From contig OZ005621.1 in assembly GCA_963930655.1 (NCBI GenBank), positions 5,257,001 to 5,321,000 of the forward strand: a stretch of DNA of 64,000 nt, given 5' to 3'. Positions within the stretch are counted from its first letter, which is position 1. Each line of letters begins with the position of its first letter. The stretch comes from Myrica gale. Its lineage: Eukaryota; Streptophyta; Magnoliopsida; Fagales; Myricaceae. The position numbers and the translations under genes were made by a program. The notes beneath the pieces are model-generated. The model was not told where the DNA came from, did not search any database, and saw nothing but the letters and a program-made list of their open reading frames with translations. Shown piece by piece: positions 24,400 to 36,100 of the stretch.

Positions 24400-26399
24400 G
24401 AAGAGAATAGAGTGGGTATAATGCAGAGGATGAGTTGAAGTTCTTGTAGATTAATAATCACATTGTTGAATTTGATTGAGCCACTTCCAGTCTTGATTTC
24501 AGTTGGGAGTTCCGGAGCAAAAGGGCTAATCAGCTATTAGGGTATTGTGGATTTGTATTGCTTTATCTGTCTGCATAACTGTGTTGCATGTATCATTGTG
24601 AACTTCCTGAATCTAAAGGATAACATTTAGGTACTGGAACCTTAGTTCTTTGATCTCCTTGTATTAGAAAGGCTTCTTACTCTTTGATACTGATATTTTA
24701 ACTTTAAGACTGATATTGGCAAAAGTTGGTTATGCTTGTATTATTCCACACCACGCCGAGTACACATTGAAACTACAGGAAGTCTATAATATGGTGTGCA
24801 GTAGAATACACCCGACAGTCCCCTTGTATTTCCTTTTCAGGTCACCACGGCATCTGTTTAATATGTTGGTGGAATGATCAGGATTTGCAGATTGTAATAC
24901 TTTTATTTTCGGAGCTGGTATAACACGGTACCTATCTGAAACGCACTGCCTTGTTCTTGTTCAGAAGGTTAAGAGAAAGAGCTGCACAAACCAAAGAGTA
25001 TCTTCTGTTTTTCAGGAGGCAGAAAAAATAGTAAAACACTTGCTCTGTAAGCTGTTATTTTGATGGATTGATTCTGAGACCTCTGTCAGTCAAGTGTACT
25101 AGCAAGGGAGGGCCTGTTTGGCAAACCAGACCAATGGTTCAAACTGTAAGTATGTATATATTCGGTTTTGCATTTTTGCTGTTAGTCAAATTCTGTGAAA
25201 TACGTATTTGGTGCTTCTTCCTCAATTCCGTATATCCTGTTTGTGTACACCTCAAAACTAAAACGTGATTATGACTGGTTGGCTAAAATTAGTTCATGTG
25301 TTTTTAAACGAGTTCTATGTTTTGAACCCTCATTTGCACTAAGCTTAGAGAAGAGGGCCATCCAAGTTCCGGCATACTTTTTTGAACAGAAATTTCAGGG
25401 TGGCTGCTCTCTTTGTAAACTGCTACAGGGAGAAGCATCCCAAAAGATCGAAGCTGTATAACAAAATAATTCGGAGTTGGTTAAGAGCAGAATGCTTAAT
25501 GCAGCAATTGCTTAGAATCTTTCAGATACTTCAAATTTACTTTGTTTTGTCAATCCTACGAGTAGGTTGTTTATGAAAAGAAGTGCTACAAGTAGTTGAG
25601 CAGAAAATAAAAGCCCAGCAATTGTAATGTCTGGAGTAGAACCCGTTGCTCTGCTCTTGCTGCTAAGAAAAAAGAGCTGTTTTTATATCAATATCTAGGG
25701 CTGGGATTTGAGACAAAATAGGCCTTCCCGAACCAAGGCCTGTTACAAGTGTGTAATAGAAATCCCTTGACTCGCAGTAGTATTGGAAACCTATATCCAT
25801 CATAATAAACCAGCCTTTTTAGCTTATCAAGATCATTATATTGAGCATGTATAATTTTTTCGAATGGCCTAGTTCTGAAGCTATTTCAATTAATAGCACG
25901 ATATATCATGCAAGAGGAATTAAAATTTATTGAGGATATATAATTGGACAGAGATGGGCCTCAGTAAATTTGTCTACTCGCTTGCATCTAATGATATCGG
26001 TAAAGAGATTCTAACGGATAAAACAGAAGAAAGATGTAACGTGTTGATTGAAGAATTACAGACTACGCGAAGAACAAAAAAATGAAGAAGGATTACAGAC
26101 TACAGGAGGCCTGATTACAGAAGAGAGGTCTTCAGACCGGTCGAAAAAACCCGAAAAGCCGGCCATGGCCACCCGCAATAACCACGTCATGCGGACTTGG
26201 CCGAAAACCTACACAAATGTGGCTTCTCACTTCTGCGTAGTGGGTATTAAATTATTAATATAGCCGGAACCTCTCTGTTTCAATTAAACTTGCTTGCTTG
26301 ATTCCGCCTCCCACTTGTCTGTAGAATTACTGGGTTTTGCTTGTTCATAGCAAAGATCAATAGCTTGGTGGTAAGTCTTCTTCTTCTCCCAAACCGTTT
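24400..26399. other. Spacer between the tandem mTERF copies, with duplicated 3' flank
   Basis: No gene is supported. Two blocks, about 25013-25105 and 25394-25495, recur in order at about 27660-27754 and 27938-28056 behind the second mTERF copy. The tandem duplication therefore carried about 1 kb of downstream DNA. Confidence 0.6.
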
Positions 26400-27474
26400 A
26401 TGTTGAACTTCTTGTACAAAACTGTACTCCACGGGACTCGTTATCCCATCAGGGCTGCTTCAACAGCTCCCAAATCATTTTTAGCTGCCAGACACATCTC
26501 AAGCACTTCAAACCAACACTCATTAACAGTGTCCTACCTCATAGACTCATGTGGGTTATCCCCAGAAGCCGCTTTATCACCTTCTCATCATGATGTTAAT
26601 TTTGAAACCCCACAGATAGCAGACTCGGTCGTTGCCTTTTTCAATAACCATGGTTTCTCACCGTCCCAAATTTCAAACATCATTGGAAGAGTCCCTTCTC
26701 TGTTTTTATCTGATCCTGAGAAGACCCTTTTGGCCAAGTTGGATTTTTTCAATTCCAAAGGCTTTACGAACTCCGACATAGCTGGAATCATATCTAGGAA
26801 TCCTTCCATACTGGAACGAAGCTTAAAAAACCATATAGTACCTTCTTTTGTTTTCTTTAGGAGTTTGCTCGGAACCAATGTGGAGACTGTTAACGCTATT
26901 AAACGTTTTTCGGGGATTCTGTCATGATCTTGACACTTATGTGGCGAACATCAATATTCTGAGAGAAAATGGAGTGCCTGACGCGAATATTGTTAAGTTT
27001 CTTAAAGACCATCCTAGAGTTTTTGTGATTGATCCGGTTAAGTTTAATAGTACTGTGGAGGAAGTGAAGGAAATGGGGTTCAATGCTTCAAACATGAAGT
27101 TTGTTGAAGCTGTTAATGCAATGACGGCAATGAGTAAATCCACGTGGGAGAGGAAGGTCAATGCTTTGAAGAGATGGGGTTTGTCTGAGGCAGAGATTCT
27201 TGTAGCTTTTAAGAAGCATCCCTTGTATATTTTAGCGTCTGAAGATAAGATTGAGAGGGCGATGGATTTCTTTGTCAACAAAATGGGTTGGGAGTCTGCG
27301 CTTATTGTTGGGCGCCCAATACTTGTATTGTTGAGTTTGGAGAAGAGAATTCTCCCGAGGACTTCAGTTATTAAAGATTTGGTGTCGAAGGGTTTGGTTC
27401 AGAAGAATATCTACTTACCTACACTGTTTGAATACCAGGAGAAAAAATTCCTGGTGGAGTTTGTCATGCTGTAA
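26400..27474 (+). pseudogene. mTERF-family paralogue with a single frameshift
   Basis: The first open frame (26400-26927) begins with an ATG and an organelle-type N-terminus and carries mTERF motifs up to RFSGIL, where TCATGA brings an immediate stop at 26925-26927. The homology resumes without loss in another frame from about 26927 (HDLDTYVANINILRENG) and runs to a normal stop at 27472-27474. Compared with the copy at 23236, exactly one base appears to be missing at about 26920-26926, and no other break is seen over about 357 residues. The rest of the frame is open, so the lesion is recent, or it is a sequencing error. If real, the product would be 175 residues lacking the C-terminal half. 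Confidence 0.82.
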
Positions 27475-28530
27475 TATCACGCGCTGTGCTGAGATATAAC
27501 CAATAGCCCGCTCACCGTGGCATCTTCTGAACTTGTCTGAGAGCGATTTGCAGAATGGTAGAAGTGTGTTGATTTAAAGAGCTCTTTCATGGTGCTCATC
27601 TGAAATGACTGCCTCTTGTTGTTCAGATGGCTGCCAGAGAGAGGAGCACAGAGCAAATGAAGCATTAGTCAAGAAAAACCCTGAAACACTTGCTCGCTAA
27701 GCTGGTTATCTTCATGGATTGAATCGAAAAGGATGTCAGCCAAGTGGACAGCAACCTATATTAAACTAAAAACTGAACTCATTTGTATCTTGAAATAAGT
27801 TCTGGTTTTAAACAGGTTCTCTGTTTTGATCCCCCAGAGCTTCTTAACCTTTTCACTGAGTTGAGAATCTATGGGTGGTCTGACTTCGCCTCTTGCTCTT
27901 TTTCTTCTTAATAAAACTGAGCTAGCTTATAAAAAAAAAAGGTGGCTGCTCTGTGTGTATGCTGCTTTAGGGAGGAAGCTCCTCAAATGTCGAAAAGCTG
28001 CACAAATAGAAATTGTATATTCAAAAAAACAACTGGGAATGGTTAAGAGAAGGGGTCAATAGTCCTGCAATTGGGTATCGATTTCAGTTACTTCAAATCT
28101 ATCCGAGCTTTTCTATATATAATTGTTTTGACTTAAAATCGTTAAGGATCGGACAGTAATAGGAAGTGTAGCTTCGGAAGATATGGTATAAAACAGAGAC
28201 AAATTTCAACAGTTTTGGAATGAATAATTATCAGAGAAAATGTATGCCAAGTTTCGCACGACTTGTATTCTGCAGTGGAATCACTGAACAACACCCATGC
28301 TACAAGTCGTTTTATGGAGAAAAAAAGTATGCTCAGGAATGGATAGAGCTTACATAATACAAATCATTTGAAAATAGTATGCGTTACAAGTCGTTTAGCT
28401 AAAGAAACACGGTATAGAAGTCTTTCAGCTTTAAGATATTGTGCTACTTGTAGTTTAGCAAATGGACGGTGCAGATTTGCACTAGACAACTGGTTGCTTG
28501 GTTTTCTTTTTTTGTTGTTTATAAAATTTT
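27475..28530. other. 3' flank of the second mTERF copy
   Basis: Contains the duplicated blocks described for the spacer at 24400-26399. Otherwise AT-rich DNA with no gene supported. Confidence 0.5.
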
Positions 28531-28840
28531 GGGAATTTAATATTTTGGTTATTGGGTTTATACCCCCTTTGGCAAATGGATCTTTCACTTTCTAATTTCA
28601 AAATTTTAGTCATTGAGTTTTCTTTGTTTGACGAAATGGTCATTCCATTAGTCTGTCATCCATATGCTTAATGGATTTGCTGACGTGTCAGAGAGCTCCG
28701 TTAAGCATATGAACGGCAGCCTGACGGAAGGACCATTTCGTCAAACATAAAAAACTTAAGGACTAAAAATTTAAAATTTGAAAGAGAATGATCAATTTGC
28801 CAAAGAGGTATAAATCCAAGGACCAAATTGTCAAATTCCC
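28531..28840. mobile_element. Mutator-like MITE, 310 bp, with exact 9-bp target duplication
   Basis: The ends GGGAATTT and AAATTCCC are inverted repeats, and the two halves are imperfect reverse complements for about 150 bases around a centre near 28686 (tgctgacgtgtcag). The exact 9-base duplication taaaatttt lies at 28522-28530 and 28841-28849. The arm sequence (tttgacgaaatggtc, agtctgtc, catatgcttaa) is shared with the element at 17197-17758, so the two belong to one family. Confidence 0.85.
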
Positions 28841-28849
28841 TAAAATTTT

Positions 28850-30190
28850 AGAATAGAGAATCACGCCTACGGCTGCGATGAAAAGCCCAGTACACCATTT
28901 GGACGGTCCAAGCTCTTACAGACCCGGGACCCAGTGAGCTTACACACCCAATAATCATTTCAAACGCCGAAACAACGGTGAAAAGAGGAAGAAGAGGAAT
29001 TTTTTTTTGTTTTCTAGAGAAGAAGAGGAATTTTTAAAATCTGAGTTATAATTGAATTTAGTTATTAAACTCTTTTTATTTATTTTAAAGTTTCGCGGTT
29101 ATACCCCAAATTCTCATTCTCGATAATTTTCTTCTTCCTCCTCATCTTCTTCTTCTCCACCACCACTCGGTTCTCGCCTTCGCGTGCTGTTCGATCGGTC
29201 GGTGTCCTTGCTTGCTCGCTGTGTGACGTAGCAGACGCGGTTTGATCGGCGAGCGCGCATTTCTTGATTGCTAAATTTTCTTGTAGTCGGGGTAGCTATG
29301 GCGAGACTTCCTTACTGTTTCTTAATTATTAGGAATTTTCCATTTGGTTTTCTAGAAAGCTAAGGGTTCGCTAGAAATGCCTCCGGTTGTCCTGTTAATC
29401 TTCAACGTGTTTAACTCACCCAAAACAGTTGTGTTTGGTCTGGTTTTGCTTTTTTGGTTCGCTGATGTTTTTTGTCACGATTTTATCGGCGTGTCGGATC
29501 ATGATGCTTTCGTTTTCAAAGCTGTAGTTTCTTTCACTTTCGCAAGTGTTTCTCCTCAACCAGACGATTACATAACATTATTGCTACTTCGCTGTTCGTT
29601 TCTTGCTTAGAAGTTGTCTGAGTTTTGATCGGTGTGATTTTTTTTGGTCTCTCAATACAGTCGACGAATCTAAGCTTAATCTTGGAATTTCTGTTTGGTT
29701 GGCGGGAAATCTGACTGAAGGAAGAGACTATGAAGAAATAGGTTAGTTATGCTTCTCATTGTTTCAGCTTGTGAAATTGGGAAGATTACATCAAATACAC
29801 CGAAATATGTGGAGGACTTTGGTTCTCTCTGATCCAACGAGTGAAATCTGCAACCTAATATCTCTTTGATGGGTGTGGGATTATTGTTCTGATCATGCTT
29901 TGGCAATGCTCTTGTCGTGGCCTGGTCACCCGCTAATGTCCTTCCTCCACCTGGCCACTTCGCTGTTCTAGTTGATTATATGAAGCCAAGAGAAGCGTTC
30001 TTGTTTCTGTTTTTTCGCAGGCCAATTAATTCAAGATACTACTATTGTCTGATTCTTTTCTTTTGGCCACAAGGGCCTAGGTAATCAGAATAATTCTAGT
30101 GAAAATCTTATCTTCACGGATATTGCTTTGCTAACTCATGTTTTGCTCCTCGGCATCATAATATGTTATAGGCAACTGAAGAAGTTACTT
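28850..30190 (+). promoter_or_regulatory. Promoter and 5' leader region of the ALY gene
   Basis: Upstream of the ALY start codon. A CT-rich stretch (about 29130-29165) followed by a GC-richer segment (29165-29260) looks like a plant transcription start region. The sequence tgttatag|gcaactgaag just before the start codon resembles a 3' splice site at about 30171, so the 5' leader is probably spliced. The open frame at 29377-29610 would lie in that leader intron and is not supported as a gene. Confidence 0.45.
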
Positions 30191-33100
30191 ATGGCCCCAT
30201 CAAGAAAATCCAGAAGTGTGAATAAGAGGTTTTCTTATATTAATGAGGTTGCTTCTAGTAAAGATGGAGAGACTGCTAACAAAAGGCAGAGGGTTAGTCC
30301 TGGCTATGTTCAGAAGGTAATTATGTTGTAAAATTTTCATAGTTGATCTTTCTCCAGTACATTAGTGCTACCAAAGTATGTTATATTTTAAAATATGTTT
30401 ACAGAATTGAAATTGATGGGAAGCATATTGCTGAAATGTTGGATTCCTTTTTTATTCATTACCATCTTCCTATTGTGCAGAAGAGGAAGTTGTCTGACAT
30501 GTTAGGACCTCAATGGAGCAAGGAAGAACTTGAGCGTTTTTATGGGGCGTACCGTAAGTTTGGGAAAGATTGGAAGAAGGTCAGTTCAAACTTCAAATTA
30601 CTAATTAGGAATTTTTATCTAGTATGGGTTAAAAGTTAGTGGCTGCTATCTATGTGAGCTTTTTGCTCTTCGCCAGTATTAGTTATATACATATGATTGT
30701 TTCTTAGACTCCTCAGTAAATTTTGTGGGAACAGCCTTGCAACTTTATAGTTGAAGTTTTCATTATTCTACTTTATCCGTAGTAGGAAAATGTCCATCGT
30801 AATATTGAAGTTATATCTCTGGTTCCTTTTTCGTGTTTCTCTAGGTGGCTGCTGTAGTGCGTAACCGATCTGTGGATATGGTAGAGGCCCTTTACACTAT
30901 GAATAAGGTACTCAGAGTTTTCAATTTCCTGGGTGTATTGAGCAACTCATCTGCTTCCTTAATTTTTTGGCACTTCTAATATATGTATGTGGGATTTTAT
31001 GTGTCCAATTTAATTTTTAATGTTCTTAGAATTAAAGAAATACTTCCTTCAACATCAGATAGTTTCCCTATGCTTTTTGTTGAACTTAATAATCTAAGTT
31101 TGGCTTATTAAATGTGACCCTTCATATTTAACTTTTGTTGGAGTGCCAGTTTCAAAGTTTTGCTCAGTATGGGACATAATGAGGAGACTTTTGGTTAGCC
31201 TGGTTTTTGTACGTAAAATGTTGTGATTTTGGTTTATGCCGTTTCCAGGCCTACTTATCTCTTCCAGAGGGTACCGCTTCTGTGGTTGGACTAATAGCTA
31301 TGATGACTGATCACTATTCTATACTGGTAAGACTTGATTTCAATTTTAATAGCCAGGTTTAGTCATTTAAGTGGATATTACTTTTTGGAAGTATCATGCT
31401 GCTGATGCTTCTATTATTTGGTTCTGTATTACTACATTGTTTTTTTTTTTTTATAAGTATACTGCATTGTTTATTCTTTCCACAAGGACTACAAGTGTAA
31501 AGGAAGAAGCCCACACCTTCTTCGTGAGGAAAAACTGAGTAACATAAAATTGAAAAAGTTGTTGCCTGTGGAAATAATGCAGTGGTTGACTATTAGGGGT
31601 TGCCTTTTTTTTTTTTTGTCTTTCACCTACCCACCCTTGTCTGTCTTTTCTGGAGGAATGCCTTTACCTCTATTACACCAAAGCTATTGATCAAATTTAA
31701 TCTATTAATTGCCTTGGATAGTTATACCTGCAAGTATACAAAAGTCCGTAGTACTGAACATGGTCGAATCCACAGGGATTAAATTATGTGATAAAGAACT
31801 ATAGATAAAAAAGTAACAAAAATATAGATGAATTGTTTTGGTGATTTTTAGATTGCACTTAAATAAACAGAAAATAACGGATGCAAACAATAAAGAGAAA
31901 CTACTAAGGTTTCAAGGATTTATTTAACAACTCCTGATGTCTTTGACCAATTACACTCAATTGGATGAATTGATTAGTGGTTTCTCTCTCTGATCTGAGT
32001 TTTGACTAGTGAGTTCATCTGCATCTAGAAAGTGCAACCAACTTGTGGGGATGGCAGCATTGGAACTAATTAAATGTTTCATGAGATGGCAGGAAGGAAG
32101 TTATAGTGAAGAAGAAAGCAATGAAGGCATAGGAGCATCTCGGAAGCCTCAAAAGCGCTTACGGGGAAAAATCCAGAATAACACCTCTAAAGAATTAGTT
32201 GGAGATTTTCCTGATCTTTCACGGTCCCAATCAGTTGCATCAAGTTATGGCTGCCTGTCATTATTGAAAAAAAGGCGCTCTGGTAGGAAAATATTATGCT
32301 TGAGCTCTCTCTCTCTATCCATATATGCCTTGTGAAAAAACTCAAATCTGTGCCATGTTTTTAATTCTTTTGACATCGTTTTGCTCACCTTTTTCCAATT
32401 GTCTTTGGAGAACAAATCCTCAATCCATTTCAATTTTTTTTTGGGGGGGGGGGGTGGGTTGGCATTCTTTGTCCATTATTTCAATTTTTTTGAGTCACAA
32501 TTTCGTTGATGTGGTTTTCAAATTTCTTTTAGGAATTAAGCCCCATGCTGTAGGGAAAAGGACGCCTCGTGTTCCTGTGTCGTACCCTTATGAGAAAGAT
32601 AACAGGGAAAAGAACTTTTCACTAGCTAGGCAAGGTTCAAAACAAAAAGTGGATCCTAAGGACGACGATGTTGCTCATGAGATTGCTTTAGTATTAGCGG
32701 AGGCTTCACAAAGAGGTGGTTCTCCACAAGTTTATCAAACACCAATCAGGAAAACAAGGGGTGCTATGCCGTCACCTGTTCAGAATGGCGAAAGGATGGC
32801 AAGTATCATTTAGTCTGATGGTTTCCACTACTTTCTTTTACTTCACTTTAAGATAAACACTTAATCAATGAGATTCATATTGCTGATCAGCATGCCAAAT
32901 CAGAAATGATCTGTGCCAAGCCTCATGTTAGTGAAGTGGATGAGGGTGAGTGTGAATTAAGCTTAGGAAGCACTGAAGCTGATAATGGAGATTATGCTAT
33001 AGATAAGAGTTATTTAAGGGGTAGAGAAGGTCATGGTGCAGTAGATCGTCAACAAAAGGGGAAGAGATATAATGGAAGGAAGCCAGAAGTTGAAGAAAGT

Positions 33101-36100
33101 ATAAACAATGATTTGGATGACATTAAGGAAGCCTGTAGTGGGACAGAGGAAGGACAAAAGCCAGGTTCTGTCAAAGGAAATCTTGAAAGTGGGTTTGTCG
33201 CAAGGTCCTCTTTCAAGGGTCTGAGGAAGAGAAGCAAGAAAGTTCTTTTTGGAGCAGGTACATTATCAACTGTTCTTAAGCCAAACCTTTATTATCAATA
33301 TTCTTGTTTTTGTTTCCTCTTTCCCTCTTTAATAACATCATTGAGTGCTTTTATTGATTGAATTCTGAGGATGTTTAGCTTTTGTAACTTGCCTTTTTCT
33401 CTCTTTTTGTGGTCAAATTATGCTAGTATGTGGTCTTTGTTTTATTAGATAGATGTAAGCTGGTTATTTTTTTATCCACAAACAACTTGAAGTCCCAAAT
33501 CATTTGTATTTCCACTAAATACATGTTTACGATTGAATAAACTTAATATTTAGAGTAAATTACATTTTCTCATCCAAATGTAGTTCTTCATCTCAACTTC
33601 TTTATTTATTTTGGTATTATTTTTTAAGCTTCTTCTTTTGTTGACTGATCAAAGCAGTGCTAGAGTATTAAGGAGACGAGGCATGAGAAAGGTGTAACCG
33701 TGTAAGTTGATTAAGGAATATTTCGTAACCCTTGTGGACTTGGCATGGAGGGATTTTTCTAGGCTTGAATCTTCCAATCTTAAGTTAGTTCTTTGAAAAA
33801 AAAGTTTACTCTGGCAACTTCCTACTGATTATGGAAGATTTTGTTATGAAATCAATATATGCCACAGGTAGGAATTATTTTGGACGTTACAGACCTTTTG
33901 AGCTGAACCAGCCGACGAAGTGTCATGCATATGTCCCTTGGTTTTAATTTGTTCCATTTTGAGAATAAGTGATGTTTTTGGACGTTGGCTGAATCCTGAA
34001 TTTCGAAGTTACTAAACTCAAATGTTGATCAGAGCATTATTGATAATGTGACGGGACAAGGAGACGATTCTTGGAAATTAAGTTTCAGGTTTCTCGACTG
34101 CCCTTTTTTCACCTGAAGCAAACTTATTGCCAAAATATGATAAATCTTTTACACGATTGCAATTGTTGCTCTATTCCTAGGTCTCTACCATGTGGTTTGA
34201 TTAGTTTGTCCAAGCTAATGCTATATGTGGGTGGAAGTTGTTTAATACATATCTATGATTTTAGTGGTATATAGGTAATTTCTTTGTGAGCTTCCCTCCC
34301 GCTAACTTGTTTCCTTGACCTTAGAGTTTCGCCTCTTTCTTTTCATTTTGTTGAATCTTGTTTTCAATTTCTTCATTTTTTAACTCTTCTCTCTGTGTAG
34401 ATGAAGGCTTTGCCTTTGATGCCCTTCAAACCCTGGCAGATTTGTCTTTGATGCCAGATACTGGTAAGATGTCTATTCATAGCTGTCTGTCTTGTACTAC
34501 TTTTCTATACTTTTGCATTGTGATATACTTTAGGCTGGTCAGAGAATGGCTAAAGTAATAGGTTTTTACTAACCATGTCGCCATTAGCTAATTCCACTCA
34601 AGATACGATCATCTGCTCTTTTCTGTTTGTTAGAGTTATCTACCCAGGTCAAAGAAGAAAGTCCTGATGTTGGTGACAAGTCTAAAGTGAAAGGGAATCA
34701 TTCAAATCCGGAAGTCAAAGTCAGTGATTTAAGATCACCTAAACCGAGCAAAGGTTTTGCTCACAATATTGGTGCCGTTCCTGAAACAAAGGAGGAAGCT
34801 TACCAGTCTAACACTGGCATGACGAAAAGGAAACAGAAAACATTACCGTTTAAAGTAAGCAGAGATGAGGCTTCAACTCATACCAATTGCTTGTATTTCT
34901 CTTTCCCTGAATCAATGACCAAATGCAAGTTTCTTGTTGCAGATTTCGGAAAATGAAGCTCATACTGATCCTCATCTGAGTGAACTGAAAAAGATTGAGG
35001 TGCGTAATAGTTTCCACCCTGAAAGTTTATAACAGGTGCTGTTACTCTGTTTTTGTGTGGCACACGCACCCTTGCATTCTTGCGCACCCACACACATGTT
35101 GACTATTGTACATGCTATCTACTAAAAAAACTGTGTAATTGGATGTTGTTGCATAGTACTACCTACGGTAAAGAAAATATCAACCTACACGCTTGGGCGG
35201 GGAGGGGGGGGTTAGGTCCCTGTTATACGTCATGTGACTAGAGTTAATGCTACACCCTCAAAAACTTTGCATTGGGCAAGTATTTTGACTACGATTGCAT
35301 GATCCCCTTATAATCTATTTGTTCAGCATAAATTCTTGAATATGGTTCACACGTGCAATTCTGAAGTTCTAGTGTGCTCCCTTGTTCTCGGTTGGTAGTG
35401 GTGGGGTGAGCATCTCTCATTTGCTCTTCGCATATGACACTTTTATTTTGTGTGGGACTAAGGAGAGCCAGTTTCGCAACCTTCGTTGTCTTTTGCTTTG
35501 TTTTGAAGCGGTGTCTAGCCTTAAGATTAATTCTTTCGAAATCTAAGGCTATTCCTATTGGGGAGGTGGACAATGTCCAAGTCTTGGCTGATATTATGGC
35601 TTGTAGGGCTTCTCTACCTATCACTTATCTTGGTCTCCCTTTGGGAGCTCGCTTCAAAAGCATTCATATTTGGAATGACATCATTGAGAGAACTAAGAAG
35701 AGGTTGGCTGGATGGAAGAGGAGCTATCTTTCGAAAGGTGGTAGAGTCACTTTGATTAAGTCAACTCTTGCTAATCTCCCGACTTATTTCTTGTCTCTTT
35801 TTCCCATCCCTTTGGTTGTGGCTTGTAGATTGGAGAAGTTACAAAGAGACTTTTTGTGGGGTAGCAATGAGTCTACGCATAAGTTTCACCTGCTTAAATG
35901 GGAGAAAGTGTGCTGCCCCATTAGGCAAGGAGGGCTGGGTATTAAGCGCTTAATCACTTTCCATAAGGCTTTGCTTGAGAAGTGGTTGTGGCGTTTTGCT
36001 TTTGAAAGTAACAGCTTGTGGTGAAATATTATAGTGGAGAAGTTTGAGAGTGAGTTGAGTGGGTGGAGAACCCTTCAGAGGAGAGGAATTTATGGAGTTG

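Noticed and set aside
29377-29610. Hydrophobic 77-residue frame upstream of ALY as a small membrane protein
   Set aside because: It lies in the probable 5' leader/intron of ALY and shows no family resemblance; such frames are expected in T-rich intron DNA.
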